64,000 bases of DNA from Brachionus manjavacas. Lineage: Eukaryota; Rotifera; Eurotatoria; Ploima; Brachionidae. Below, piece after piece: positions 22,434 through 32,963 of this stretch (its first letter is position 1; each line of letters starts with the position of its first letter). The position numbers were made by a program, and so were the translations under genes. Location: assembly GCA_019054805.1 (NCBI GenBank), contig JAHQIY010000031.1, positions 248,001 through 312,000 of the forward strand, read 5' to 3'. Under the pieces are notes generated by a model that saw only the letters and a program-made list of their open reading frames with translations, made no database searches and had not been told where the DNA came from.

Positions 22434-23330
22434 TTATTTATTTTTATTTATTTATTTGTTTTCTGTACCGAGCCAGGGCTTCTTCAGAATAAATAAAAAT
22501 AAAGTAAATAAGCTTATAAAAAAAAATGAAAGTTTAGAAGACATAGATTGTTACATGTGGCAAATGCTTACATAGTTCAGGTTTCAGGAAAAAAAGAAGG
22601 AAATAGTAAGGTAGCAATTACACAATGGAGTTGGGTATTCAATATATCTCAATTCAAAACCTTCTTTGTATTCCTCCACTAGTCTGTAATTTTTTAATAT
22701 TATTTTCTGAAAATGAATTCAAGCAAGGAAAAGAATAGTCTAAAATTGATCCGACTAAAGATTTATATAAATTTCCTAGTGTGTTTTAAGTAAGAACCCA
22801 TTTTTTGTTTGACAATATTTTAATAACATTTAGCCTTTTGTTGCAACGTTCTTTAATTTTGTCTACTAATATATTAAAATTTAATTTAGAATCAAATTTA
22901 ATACCAAGAAACATGATTTCTTTTTGGCTCATTATTCTGTTTCCATAAATTTTTTAGTTAAGATTATCACTCTCTTTTTTGTACCTAGAAAAGACTACTG
23001 AACACTTCTTTTCAACTGATATCTTCATTTTCCATTTAATGAGCCATTGTTCTAGTTCGTTGGCGTATTTATTTATCTTATTTTCAAGGTTCCCTTTTTT
23101 GTTATAAATGAAGAATGTAACAAGATCATCTACGAAAAGCAGAGAGTATTCATTATTTGTTTTATTTCTTTTGGGAATGTCATTAATATAAATACTAAAT
23201 AAAAGAGGACTAATTACTGAGCCTTGAGGAACACCTGCAGTTTATATTCGTCGCTTAAGTGGTCATTCACGTTTACGTTAAATGTCCTACTATCTAAAAA
23301 GGATCTAATCCAGTTAGTCAAGTAATGAAG
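22434..23330 (-). pseudogene. 5'-truncated LINE with RT palm and AAAT-tail (LINE A)
   Basis: Read on the minus strand, it has GVPQGSVISPLLFSIYINDI (near 23235-23175), then LLFVDDLVTFF (near 23140) and a thumb region with MSQKEIMFLGIKFDSKLNFN. It ends with a short 3' signature (GAAGAAGCC...CTCGGTACAGAAAACAAATA) and an (ATAA)n tail, as in CR1/L2-type LINEs. Frameshifts and stops interrupt it. The same family occurs on the plus strand at 31010-32665. Confidence 0.8.
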
Positions 23331-23565
23331 TTTTGTGAAGTTTAGTACAAAAGAACAGAACAGAGTGTAAAAAAATTAAATAACTTTTTTCAAAAAGGTT
23401 TAAAATTAATTCTGTGAAAGCAGCATGGTGCAACATTCAAAGTTGCATCAACTGTAAAGGTCTGCTAAAGGTGTGCAAAATGCACTTCGCTTGATTATAT
23501 TGAAATTTAATTTCTGCTAAACTCTGCAAATTTATCAGACTTAGATATTTATTTAAAAATATGAA

Positions 23566-24482
23566 TGTTTCTATTATAGTTTATGCTGATGACATTTTAC
23601 TTATTAGCCCCAAAGATAGATATCTTCAAATCCTATTAGACCTTTATGGCGATTTTGGGCTTAAATGGCGACTCAGATTTAATAATTCTAAATCAAGCAT
23701 AATTACTTTTGGTTCCCCTTTATTTTCTAATGACTTTTAATTAATCAATTCTCGAATCAATACTCAATAAACTTGAAAGTATTCTATACCTTGGCTTTAC
23801 ACTTAACTCAAACTTAGAATTTAAGTCCGCAGGGACCAATAAATTCAAAAAAGTCCAAAAATCTTTTTATTCAGCCTCCTTTCTTTTTGAGAAAATCAGT
23901 GTCCTATCACCATTCCTAAAAAGCTTCATTTTTAAAACATTCTGCTTATCACAATTTACTTATGGTCTAGAGAATATTACTATGGATTCAAGATGCCTTA
24001 AATCTTTAAACACAAACCAAAACAACTTATTAAGACAGATGCTAAATTTAAAATGTACATCCTCAAAGTACTAAGAATCTTCAAATTTGATCAACAAAAT
24101 TTTTACTCAAAATTATCATTTATTACATCACTTAAATTCAATGGAATCGGCTCCTCTATCTTTAGTTCACTCTGTTTTAATGCCTCAATTAATTCCCCAT
24201 GTTTTTCTGTCTCCTATGAAACAGACATTAAAAAACAATGTTCATTTTTTAATTTAAATTTATCTTCCCTACTTGAGAGAGTAAATTGGCTTAAAATGGA
24301 GATGAAGCGGCATCTCTACCTCCGTGATGGTGTCTCTGACTCAATTGAACTGTGTTTGAACAACATAAGATTTAAAAACTATAGAATTTTAGTTGATTTT
24401 TTTACACTTATTTAAACTCTTATATTTTTTTTCTACTTTACTTCTCCTGAAGGAGGTTAATTATAAATAAATAAATAAATAT
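23566..24482 (+). pseudogene. 5'-truncated LINE of a second family (LINE B)
   Basis: It opens at the RT C-box, VYADDILLISPKDRYLQILL, continues WRLRFNNSKSSIITFGSPL, and then breaks into several frames. ESILYLGFTLNSNLEFKSAG and FKTFCLSQFTYGLENITMDS mark the thumb and C-terminal region. It ends in CCTGAAGGAGG and an (AAAT)n tail at 24463-24482. It is inserted in the fold-back element in the opposite orientation to LINE A. Confidence 0.7.
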
Positions 24483-24687
24483 TTGATACAACTTTGAATA
24501 TTGCACTATGTTGCATTTACAGAACTAAGTTTAAACCTTTAGAAAAAAGTTAATCAATTTTTTTACATTTATTTTTATTCTTTTAAACTATTTATACTGA
24601 ATTTCACAAAAACCACATCAGCTGACATGAGGAAAGTTTAAAAAATGACATTACAAGTGATGTGACAAGTTAATTTGCGGCACTGTA

Positions 24688-25891
24688 TCTAGCGTTCAAA
24701 ATTAAATTAAAATTTTTAATTCCAAGTAAGTAATAAAGAATCGAGGTCAAGCCACCGGTCAGCCAACATTACTAGCAACGAAAAATTAAAAATCCAAAAA
24801 ATAAACTTTTTTATGAATTTATATTTGAAAATTGATTTTATAAATGTGTTGAAAAAATTTTTCTTTAATTTTTTTAATTTTTAAATCTTCATTTCATGTA
24901 TAGGATGTTTCATTAAAATAATTAAAATCGACTCAAAGATTAATTTTGATATTTTTAAATTGAAATAATATTTTGAATTGATAATCAACTTCAATATGCA
25001 CGAAACAAGGTTAAATTTTGTTTTGGAATATTTTTAAATATTGACTACGAGATAAATTTAATTAATTTATTTCTAATAAAAGACTAGATAAATTATTTTT
25101 TGTAAAATTTAGACATCTATTATTAAAAAATTTTTAAATTACCTTTTTTTAAAATTAAAAACTAAAAATTTGTATTTGAAATTTACATTTGATCATGCAC
25201 TTTAATCTCGCGGGCGGAGAAATTTTATTTCTTTACAGCTTTATAAATTTTGAAATGAACTTTAAGAAAAAAAATATTCACGGAATAAATCAAATATTGA
25301 TCTTGTAGAAAAACACTAGATTTTAAAATATCTTTTATTAGACTGAAAAAATGTTTTATAAAATTGACATTATTCATTTATATTTTAGCACAATATTAAG
25401 AAAGACATAAAAAAGAAGATGAAAAATTTGAGCTCATCAAGCTGTGACACAGAGAGTTCATTAATTAAAAAAATAATACAAAATTTATTTTTAATCATTT
25501 TTAAAATATTTAAAAAAAGAAAATAAGAAATTTTAAAAAATGACACATATTGGAGGGCCGCACCGAGCCGGCTTCTTCTTAACACGGAACTATCTACTTC
25601 ATTCAAACTAACATACTGGGAAAGGCACAAAGTGTGACTAGAGAAGCAGAATCGAGTGCGGCGCAATCCGGCATGTGTGCCACTTGTTCAAAATTTTCCA
25701 ACAAAAATCAATAATTGGCCACTAGCTGAACATCCTTGTTTTGCATGCAATAAATTGCAGTCGTCATCCTAAATTCTCTATTATTACTTCAAATTGAAAG
25801 TCAATAAAAAAAAGTACAAAAAAAATATGTAAAAAAGATACAAATTTTAATTTAATTAAAAAAATTAAGTCTACATTGATGAGTATAAAAT
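24688..25891. other. Non-coding, AT-rich, downstream of cyclin B3
   Basis: No supported gene. The part next to 25969 should hold the cyclin B3 3' UTR (minus strand). A small GC-richer block at 25550-25680 has no convincing protein. Confidence 0.35.
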
Positions 25892-25937
25892 TGAGAGAGA
25901 GAGAGAGAGAGACAGGCAGAGAGGGGGGAGGGGGGTG
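25892..25937. repeat. (GA)n and G-run tract in cyclin B3 3' flank
   Basis: GA dinucleotides at 25892-25912 are followed by two runs of six G. On the cyclin mRNA strand this is a C/U-rich 3' UTR segment starting about 30 nt after the stop. Confidence 0.7.
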
Positions 25938-25968
25938 TAGAAGAAGAGGAAAAAATTTTAGAAAAAAG

Positions 25969-27393
25969 CTAGTGGGATGATGAGTGCGAGCCGATGCTGT
26001 TGAGCTGACAGTCTTTGATCAAGTGCTGTAGCTGGGCGTCGGTCAGACACGACACCTTGGCCACCTCGTGGAACACCTGATGCGAATACTTTTTGTAAAT
26101 GGTGTTGTACTTTGACTGGGGCGCCACTTTGACCAGCTGGTTCATGGCGGGCACCAAGTGCACAAACTGTTTGAGAAAAGCGCCCGTGAAGTACACGAGC
26201 GTTTCGTTCCACTCGGTGGCAGTCAAGTGCTGCGAGGACACGATCTCCTGGGCCGGATTGTCGCTCTCGAACTGCACGGCCATCTTCATGGCCAAGTAGA
26301 GCGAGGCGCACGCCTTCACCGAGTCCTGCACATACGCGAACTGGTAGTCCTGCAAGCACAGCTCGAGAATGTAGCGGGCCAGCGTCAAAAACTTCATGTC
26401 GGCGCGGATGCACTTGGAGTAGCGGCGCAGGAACGTGTAGCTGAGCGGCACGCCGATGTCGAACTGCACCGTCTTCAAAATTTCAATTTCCATTTTGATG
26501 AGCTCTTTTCTGTCGTAGGCATTGTCGCTGACGAATATGAAGTCGTCTATGATGGGCGGCATGCGCTCTTCGAACTTGCACGCGATAAACATCGCTGCGC
26601 CGCCCAACAGCTGCAGCTTTTCCTTCAATATGACGCGCTTGTTCAAGTAGAGATCGAGCAGCTTGACGCTCAGATACAACACCTCGTGATTGAACTCCAG
26701 CTGCTGCTGCACCTCGACCATCCAGTCGACGAGCAGCGAGCGCATGTGCTTGTTCAGATGGGGCTGTTCTTTGAGGTAGTCGGTGACCACAAACTGGAGC
26801 TCGCGCTGCCGATAGTACTTGAATATTTGCTTGACGTAGTCGGCAGCGGTGAACTCGTCGTTGTCGTCGCCGGCGTCAATGTCCGTCCATCCGGTCACGT
26901 GCTCCGGCTCGCTCGGCCGCTCCTCTTTCTGCAGGTCGAGCTCGTTGGTGGCTTGCTCGATGCAGGCCACGTCGCTGCGCAGCTCTTCTTCCTTGGTCTT
27001 TTTGGCGCCCGCTTTTTTCACGCTGTCGCCGGGCGCTCGGCCCGCTGCTGATGCCTTCAGGCCTGATCTTTGCGAGCCGAACACAGAGGCGCCGAAGCGC
27101 GACTTTTTGTTCGAGCTCGACTGGTCGGACTTGGCGTTGGCGGGTTTGTGCGCGTGTTCGCTCGCGAACGTGGTCAGGCCCACGCTCGAGTTCGATATGT
27201 TTTCGAGAGCGGCGCGCTTTTTTTTTTGAATTTGGGGCGGCGCTTGGAAGCAGCCCGCCTTGTCCACTGTGCTTTTACATGACTCCGTCTGCTGTTGCTG
27301 TTGCTGTTGTTGTTGTTGGTGGTGGTGGTGGTTGATTGACACTACGGCCTGGTTGCTGAATGTGGCCAAGTTGGATTTTTTCAATTTACTCAT
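25969..27393 (-). CDS. CCNB3: G2/mitotic-specific cyclin B3
   Basis: A single uninterrupted frame of 474 residues. The N-terminus has His and Gln runs (about residues 22-35) and a destruction box RAALENISN at about 60-68, which marks the protein for APC/C degradation. The cyclin box N lobe begins near 185 (FKYYRQRELQFVV) and includes MRSLLVDWMVEVQ, the cyclin signature, then KFEERMPPIIDDF. FDIGVPLSYTFLRRYSKC starts the C lobe. The wording of these blocks fits cyclin B3 better than B1/B2. It activates CDK1 in mitosis and meiosis, in the nucleus. It is intronless, unlike its neighbours, and much more GC-rich than the surrounding DNA. The opposite strand therefore also shows long spurious open frames. 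Confidence 0.93.
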   Translation of the reverse strand: MSKLKKSNLATFSNQAVVSINHHHHQQQQQQQQQQTESCKSTVDKAGCFQAPPQIQKKKRAALENISNSSVGLTTFASEHAHKPANAKSDQSSSNKKSRFGASVFGSQRSGLKASAAGRAPGDSVKKAGAKKTKEEELRSDVACIEQATNELDLQKEERPSEPEHVTGWTDIDAGDDNDEFTAADYVKQIFKYYRQRELQFVVTDYLKEQPHLNKHMRSLLVDWMVEVQQQLEFNHEVLYLSVKLLDLYLNKRVILKEKLQLLGGAAMFIACKFEERMPPIIDDFIFVSDNAYDRKELIKMEIEILKTVQFDIGVPLSYTFLRRYSKCIRADMKFLTLARYILELCLQDYQFAYVQDSVKACASLYLAMKMAVQFESDNPAQEIVSSQHLTATEWNETLVYFTGAFLKQFVHLVPAMNQLVKVAPQSKYNTIYKKYSHQVFHEVAKVSCLTDAQLQHLIKDCQLNSIGSHSSSH

Positions 27394-27625
27394 TTCAGAG
27401 ACGAATTAAGAGAGCTTAAAGTGAATTGATTGTTGGCAAAGCTAAGCTTTTTTTCTTGTTCTTGTTGTTCTTGTCGTTCTTGTGGTTCTTGTCGATGGCT
27501 AAATGAGTGAGATGAATGAGCGCTGTTGAGATCGTTTGAATTTTGCTTTCAATTGACCTTGACCTGTCGTGACGAACCATGCAGTTTGATTTTACTCTTT
27601 TTGTTAAGAAATATTTGTGCGCAAC

Positions 27626-27649
27626 TTTTTTTTTTTTTTTTTTTTTTTT
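27626..27649. repeat. Poly(T) run upstream of cyclin B3
   Basis: 24 consecutive T about 235 bp upstream of the cyclin start (poly-A on the mRNA strand). It may influence nucleosome occupancy at the promoter, or be an old retroposon tail; neither is shown. Confidence 0.6.
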
Positions 27650-28240
27650 CATGTTCATTGCACAGTCCAATGTCAGGTCATGAATCTTTTTTCAGCACGA
27701 CGTGACTTTGAATTTTTTTCATCAACTTTTAAATAAGTCTTTAAATTCGCTTGAATTCTTTCAATTTTTTTTTCAAAAATTAATAAAACATTTTAATTAG
27801 AAATTTGGCAATTTTTTGGTATTTAGTTGAATAATTAGTCAAAAATAAAACAAGTAAATTAATGTCATATTATTTAATTTATTGTGTATAAGAAATAATT
27901 TTTTTTCACACCTTCAAGGCTAACATTTTTACTACTATTATTATTATTTATTTAAAGTTTAAGTCATATTGACATTTATAGAAATTAAAAAAAATTACAT
28001 CCGAATTCATAATTTACTTTTAGTAAATCATTTAAGAGAGATAATTTTTTTTTCCACAAAAATAATAAAAACAACCACAAATTATATAAAAATATAATAA
28101 ATATAATAAGAATAAAACAATAATAATAGTTGTGTAATTATTTTATTAAACTGTCACTAAAGAAAAAAATAATAAAAAAATTATTTAATTTTTAATTATT
28201 TATTTAATTAAATCGTAAATTTATTAATAAACAAAAAAAA
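27650..28240. other. AT-rich non-coding stretch
   Basis: Nothing supported beyond microsatellite-like A/T tracts. ATTTAATTAAATCGTAAATT near 28203 recurs at about 28575, one of the direct-repeat traces described for the MULE-type gene end. Confidence 0.4.
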
Positions 28241-28261
28241 AAGAATACCGACTAATTTTTA

Positions 28262-28318
28262 TTACCTTTTTAGTGCAACCTTTTGGACAGTAAAAACCTC
28301 GATTTTTTAACATTTTTA
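28262..28318 (-). pseudogene. Duplicated last codons of the MULE-type gene
   Basis: Minus-strand codons read LKNRGFYCPKGCTKKV, homologous to EKRGFYCPNRCTKKKN at the end of the gene at 28708. The duplicate is cut at about 28320 by a LINE 3' tail. Confidence 0.65.
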
Positions 28319-28321
28319 TGT

Positions 28322-28440
28322 TTTTATTTTATTTTATTTATTTGTATATCTGTATCGAGCTAAGGCTCCTTCAGATATTTCTCGCATTTTCATTTTCATT
28401 TTCGTTTTAGGGTTAAAATAAAGGATATTTTTAACAATAC
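28322..28440 (-). mobile_element. LINE 3' end fragment
   Basis: On the minus strand it contains the GAAGGAGCCTTAGCTCGATA-type 3' signature followed by an (AAAT)n tail, matching the ends at 22434, 30998 and 32665. Only the terminus is present. Confidence 0.65.
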
Positions 28441-28707
28441 ACTGGCATTCAAGAGTATAGTATAGATTTTTAAATGAGTCTTAATACTTGTGCACAATAT
28501 TTTTAGTGAAAATTCCACAGAATTAATAAAAATCCCAAAAAAAAATAAAAAAATAATAAAGTTAATTTTTAATTATTTATTTAATTAAATCGTAAATTTA
28601 AAATAAGCATAATAAGTAAAAATACCAAAAAAATTTTTTTTTCCCATTTAATCAATAAAAAAAACATATTTAGTAAAAGAAAACTTAAAAAAAATCTACA
28701 AAAAAAT

Positions 28708-29270
28708 TTAATTTTTTTTCTTAGTACAACGATTTGGGCAGTAAAAACCTCTTTTTTCCTTCATGACAGCATTACAAGTTTTACAAATATTTTGGATAGA
28801 TAAAACTGCATCATTTGGCTTTAGTTTATTAGATGATTTTGGAGTTGGTTCTGATTCAATATCAGAGTCTTGGTCAGACTCAAGAATAGCATTTTCTTCG
28901 TTCTGAATGCAGTCAAATGGTTGATGTTGTAGACGCAATCTTGTTTTCTTTTTTGATCCTCGCTTTGGCTTGTTGTTCAATGGTATATCCATTCCAATAT
29001 CATTGAAATTCATCAATTCTAAAAAAGAAAAATATTAATTAAATTAAAGAAAAAATTTAAAAAAAAAATACTTACTAAGCCTGTAACAACATGCTATTGA
29101 ATGACAACAATAATAATTTTTTAGCCAATATGAACAAGTGCACGAACTTAGTTTCCAATTTTCACGATTGACTTTGACTATTTTTTTTTTGATATGGAAA
29201 TGACTCCGCATCATTAAGAGTTTCGTCTTCAGGATTGAGTAATACGCTTTCATTTGATTTGGTCTGATCG
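28708..29270 (-). pseudogene. C-terminal part of a MULE-type gene with SWIM finger
   Basis: Exon 1 (about 29270-29076) has NWKLSSCTCSYW then NYYCCHSIACCYRL, a CxC-x(8)-CxH SWIM zinc finger as found at the C-terminus of MULE transposases. A 57 bp GT-AG intron (29075-29019) follows. Exon 2 (29018-28708) starts KLMNFNDIGMDIPLNN, has an acidic middle, and ends with a second metal-binding pair, CKTCN and FYCPNRC. The intron is confirmed by the intronless relative at 55.0 kb, which reads straight through YRLKLMNF. Upstream, an A-run shifts the frame (DETLNDAESFPYQKK is in another frame), and no transposase core is present. It is therefore a fragment or an eroded gene. Its function is not known. Confidence 0.6.
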
Positions 29271-29279
29271 ACGGATTGC

Positions 29280-30040
29280 ATGTTGAGTATGACTGATTGT
29301 AATCGAGTTTTTTTTAGGCTTCAAATTTTTTTAGTATCTAATTTATTTTAATCCATATCTAATAAAAAAAAAAAAAAATATCTAATAAAATAATATTTGT
29401 ATCAAATAAAAAATAAAATATCACACTCAAGTAAAAAAAAATAATAAAAATGTGAGAAAAAAATTAAACGGCTCTATTAAAGAGCTTAATTAATTTGTTT
29501 ACTTGTTTTTCGAAATTTTTCTTCGTTTGCTTGGAATTTTTCTTCGTGTTATGTTTTTATAAATTAAATTATTTTTTTTATAATATGTTCGGAAAAAAAA
29601 TAAAGAGATAAAAATATATAATTTTTGTTGATATTTTATATTAATTTGTGGAAATTTTTACAAAATTTATTGTGTTCGATACAGACAGCCTTTTTAAATG
29701 AATGTTTTAGTTATCAAAAAATTATAAAGTGTCAACACTTATTAAAAATAATTATCTCTAGTACTCTTTTTTTCTCATTTAATTTATTTTGTTTGAAATT
29801 ATTTAATTTTGTGAATAATTAACAATTAAGTGCAATTATTTTAATTTAATATGTCAAAATAATTTATTTGTAATCATTTTTTATTTCAGTTAAATAAATA
29901 TTAAAATTGTGATAGGTACATTATTTTTGTGGAATATATATTATAATTAAAGAAAGTTTTGTTAAAATTTTTGAATAATTTTATTATCGTCCATTATTTA
30001 CACTCTATATAGATAAAAAAAATTCTTGATTTGTTTCCAT
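29280..30040. other. AT-rich non-coding stretch
   Basis: No gene supported; the open frame at 29625-29822 is low-complexity and has no family features. Confidence 0.4.
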
Positions 30041-30044
30041 ATAA

Positions 30045-30287
30045 TTAGTTATAAGTTATATTTGATATAATAAATTTAGCAGAGTCTACAAGGTCCATTT
30101 TGAGACTACTAAAACTAAATGAAATCAAAGCTTTTACAATTTTGGATTCATACTCTAGGCAGTTAATAAACAAGCGCTTTTCTAATCGGTTAAGTTGTTC
30201 ACAAAACAATGTATTTTTCTTGTCCGAAGTGGTTTGACTTTCACGACTTAGGTGAAAAACTTCTTTACATAGTGGGCATCTCATCAG
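30045..30287 (-). CDS. Possible terminal exon with a Cys-x2-Cys pair
   Basis: On the minus strand, after an acceptor-like AGAACAG, an 80-codon frame begins LMRCPLCKEVFHLSRE and runs to a stop at 30045. CPLC suggests the end of a RING or B-box zinc module, but the remaining ligands are not visible. A real exon of a larger gene or a relic are both possible. Confidence 0.25.
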   Translation of the reverse strand: MMRCPLCKEVFHLSRESQTTSDKKNTLFCEQLNRLEKRLFINCLEYESKIVKALISFSFSSLKMDLVDSAKFIISNITYN

Positions 30288-30839
30288 CTGTTCTAAAAAA
30301 TAAATTTAATGGTTAAAATAGATCTCACTAAGTGATTCTAACTTAAGCGCATCATACAAAGGACTGACACGGGTAAACTTTTTCAGCCCAATGATTTTTT
30401 TAGTAACAAACTATGTCTTGTGTCCAGTTCACTCAGCATACTATTCGGAATTAAAATGTTGTCAAGTACATGTCTAAAAATAGACTGGCAATACTTTTTA
30501 AATAAAAATCCAATCAAGTAAGAATTTGAGACCATTGGTTTAAGAAATAAAAAGGATTTACTGTAAATTAATTTTAAACTATTTTTTTGTCAAAAAATTA
30601 ATGTCAGTGAATTTAATGTCAAATCTTAATTAAGGATTCTATTGTTAATAATTAAAAAAAGGATTAAATTTTATTTGCTAAATAAGGAAAATATTGTCAA
30701 ATCTTAATTAACTATATAATGTTAAAAAAATGATGCTATATTTTATTGATGTTAAATAAAATAAAAAAAAAACTAATTTACCGCTTCCTTTCGGATAAAA
30801 AAAATCTTAGAATAAATACTATGTAAACATCTGTTAATT

Positions 30840-30998
30840 TAACAATCTATTTCAATATATGTCTTCTTACTTTTCAATTTTTTTAACTTATTTACTTTAT
30901 TTTTTTTTTATTTTATCTTATTTTGTTACTTCTATATATATTTTTTAATTTATTCTGAAGGAATTCTAACTCGGTACAGAAAACAAATAAATAAATAA
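30840..30998 (+). mobile_element. LINE 3' end fragment
   Basis: Ends with TCTGAAGGAATTCTAACTCG, GTACAGAAAACAAATAAATA. A second copy of the same family begins right after it at about 31010. Confidence 0.6.
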
Positions 30999-31135
30999 TA
31001 CATTCATTTATTACAAAAAGGTGAACCTAGAAAATAAGATAAATAAATACACCAACGAACTAGAAAAATGGCTTATTAAATGAAAAATACAATATACTTT
31101 TCTTAGTACAAAAAAAAGAGTGGTAATTTCAACTA

Positions 31136-31346
31136 GTGTTGGATACGGTCAAGACAAACCGATCCAATGCACGAACGGTTTTGAGCGGTAAAATTTTTGG
31201 ACCGCCAAAAAAACGGTTAAAAATATAAGGACGGCCAAAAATAGGGCCAACTTTTTGGCGGAGGATCATTTGGTCGGTCATTTTTTTGACCGTTTTTTAG
31301 CTGACCGTCCAAAATTTTGGCCGGTTAAGTGTACGCTTGTACGAAT
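31136..31346. mobile_element. 211 bp non-autonomous element inside the LINE
   Basis: Comparison with LINE A shows extra DNA here. It is flanked by imperfect 8 bp copies TTCAACTA and CTTAACTA. It starts GTGTTGGATACGG and is built of mirrored GGCCAAA/TTTGGCC and ACCGGTC-like blocks. The 8 bp flank and the TAGTGTTGG-type start suggest hAT; the termini do not match each other well. Confidence 0.55.
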
Positions 31347-31720
31347 CTTAACTAAAAAATTTTTGGAAACAGAATAATGAGCCAAAAAGAAATCAAGTTT
31401 CTTGGTATAAAATTTGATTCAAAATTAAATTTTAATATATTAGTAGACAAGATTAAAGAACGTTGCAACAAAAGGCTAAATATTATTAAGATATTGTCAA
31501 ACAAAAAATGGGGTCTTGCTCAAAACACACTAGGAAATTTATTAAAATCTTTAGTCGGATCAATTTTAGACTATTATTTTCCTTGCTTGAATTCATTTTC
31601 AGATAATAATATCAAAAAACTACAAGCAATTCAGAATACAGCAGAAAGAACTATCTTTAAGTTAAAATATGATCCTCCCTCCAACATCGTGCATCATAAA
31701 GCTTTTAATAAACTTAAATA

Positions 31721-32361
31721 CAGAACAATCCGTTTATAACGAACACGCTTATAGTGAAAATTCGTTTTTAACGAAAATAAATTCTATATTTGGCAGAACA
31801 AGAATCTTTTCAATGTAATTTCTTATGGATATAACGAAGTTCGGATATTACGAAAATTCGGTTATTACGAATCACTTTTTAACAAATATTAGTGAATTTC
31901 TCTTGGTCTATAACGTAGCTAGGAAAAAAAATATTTTTGGTCTCTTTGTTTTTGTTTGATTTTAAAGAATAAGTACTAATTTATTAATTAGTCAAGTGAT
32001 GACGAATCAGATAACGAATCTTCAAATGCTATCGAATCATTTCAGGACGAAAATATATCAAATCAACAAGCTTTAAAATTAATTGATCAATTAAGAAAAC
32101 ATCTTTCAAAATCTACACACAATTTTGAATCGTCTATTGAAAATTTGGAAAGCATTGAAACCGAAATTTTAGGCTTAATGGTCAAACAAAAAACAATATT
32201 GCATAAAAATAATTTTTTTGATTTCTGATTTATGAATTATGATTTATTATTAAAAAATTTAAAAATAACATTAATTTCTCTTATTTGGACATAACGAAAT
32301 TCGTTTATTACGAACTGCTTTTGGATTCCCCCAGTGACTTCGTTTTAACCGTACTTCACTG
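31721..32361 (+). mobile_element. Tigger/pogo element, internally deleted
   Basis: Bounded by TA on both sides. The ends are CAGAACAATCCGTTTATAAC and, as reverse complement, CAGTGAAGTACGGTTAAAAC, and both are followed by GAA/GAAGT runs. It retains only a C-terminal transposase piece at 31993-32228 (SSDDESDNESSN, then QQALKLIDQLRKHLSKSTHN), the acidic-plus-helical tail typical of Tigger proteins. There is no DDE core. Inserted in LINE A-family DNA. Confidence 0.75.
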
Positions 32362-32732
32362 TAACTAATAGTTTCGAATCGGCTTTTTGAGTTGAGTGAG
32401 AGATATGTTGGGACAGGACCGAGTCATTCTATTCCATTGGTTGTAAGACTGGTGGAGGAATACAAAGAAGGTTTCGAATCGAGATATATTGAATACCCAA
32501 CTCCATTGTGTAATTGCTACCTTACTATTTCCTCTTATTTCAATATATGTTTTTTTAACTTTTTTTTTAACTTTTTTTAAGCTTATTTACTTTATTTTTA
32601 TTTTATTTTTTTATAATTTATTCTGAAGGAGCTTTAGCTCGGTACAGAAAACAAATAAATAAAAATACGAGTCCGAAAATTTTCAGAAATCGACATTCTT
32701 TTGATAAAAATTAATTTTTACCCTTTAGAATA

Positions 32733-32963
32733 TTGATAAGAAATTGTGGTGTTCGGTATCACTTCTTTAACAATCGAATAGCTGGTTATTGGAACACACT
32801 TGATCCGGGTACCAGAAGCATCACCAACACAAACTTATTCAAAAACCGAATTGATAAAATTTTATATTTTCTGTGTAATTATAATCTATTATTTAATCTA
32901 CAACTAAAACAAAAACTATTTTTAGAGAAGTATTTAGAAGCAATTTTTGCTATTCTATATTGA
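32733..32963 (+). pseudogene. C-terminal fragment of a LINE polyprotein
   Basis: The open frame reads RYHFFNNRIAGYWNTLD and NLFKNRIDKIL, the conserved end of CR1/Jockey RT proteins (FFxNRVVxxWNxLP). No 5' part is joined to it. Confidence 0.65.

Larger units (their letters stand above)
22270..24685. mobile_element. Fold-back/TIR element (CAnTGCCG ends, TA target) split by two LINEs
   Basis: The left end CATTGCCGGGAATTAACATG and the right end, read as reverse complement CAGTGCCGCAAATTAACTTG, match at 16 of 20 positions, and both are bounded by TA. Internal arms (23333-23555 and 24480-24660) are also related to the fragment at 18070-18400. Removing LINE A (22434-23330) joins GCATCAGCGGTTTT to GTTTTGTGAA, as in the 18.1 kb copy (ATGCGGTTTTTGTGAA). 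Removing LINE B restores the middle. It has no ORF of its own. The TA flank suggests the Tc1/mariner group, non-autonomous. Confidence 0.6.
31010..32665 (+). pseudogene. LINE A family copy interrupted by two DNA transposons
   Basis: 5'-truncated within the palm (NLENKINKYTNELEKWLIK). It then resumes after the first insertion with MSQKEIKFLGIKFDSKLNFN through NKKWGLAQNTLGNLLKSLVG (31377-31720). After the second insertion it gives NRLFELSERYVGTGPSHSIP and YKEGFESRYIEYPTPLCNC. It ends at the CTCGGTACAG signature with an (AAAT)n tail. LINE A at 22434-23330 shows the uninterrupted first site. Confidence 0.8.

Noticed and set aside
26158-27051. 297-codon open frame on the plus strand
   Set aside because: It is the antisense shadow of the GC-rich cyclin B3 gene and shows no family motifs.
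26849-27335. Other open frames opposite cyclin B3
   Set aside because: Same GC-driven shadow; the poly-Gly/Val runs are the antisense of the Gln/His tracts.
27416-27670. 84-codon frame with a Lys run
   Set aside because: The Lys run is just the poly(T) tract in antisense; no homology is recognised.
31377-31739. Stand-alone 120-codon gene
   Set aside because: It is the thumb region of a LINE reverse transcriptase cut at its end by the Tigger insertion.
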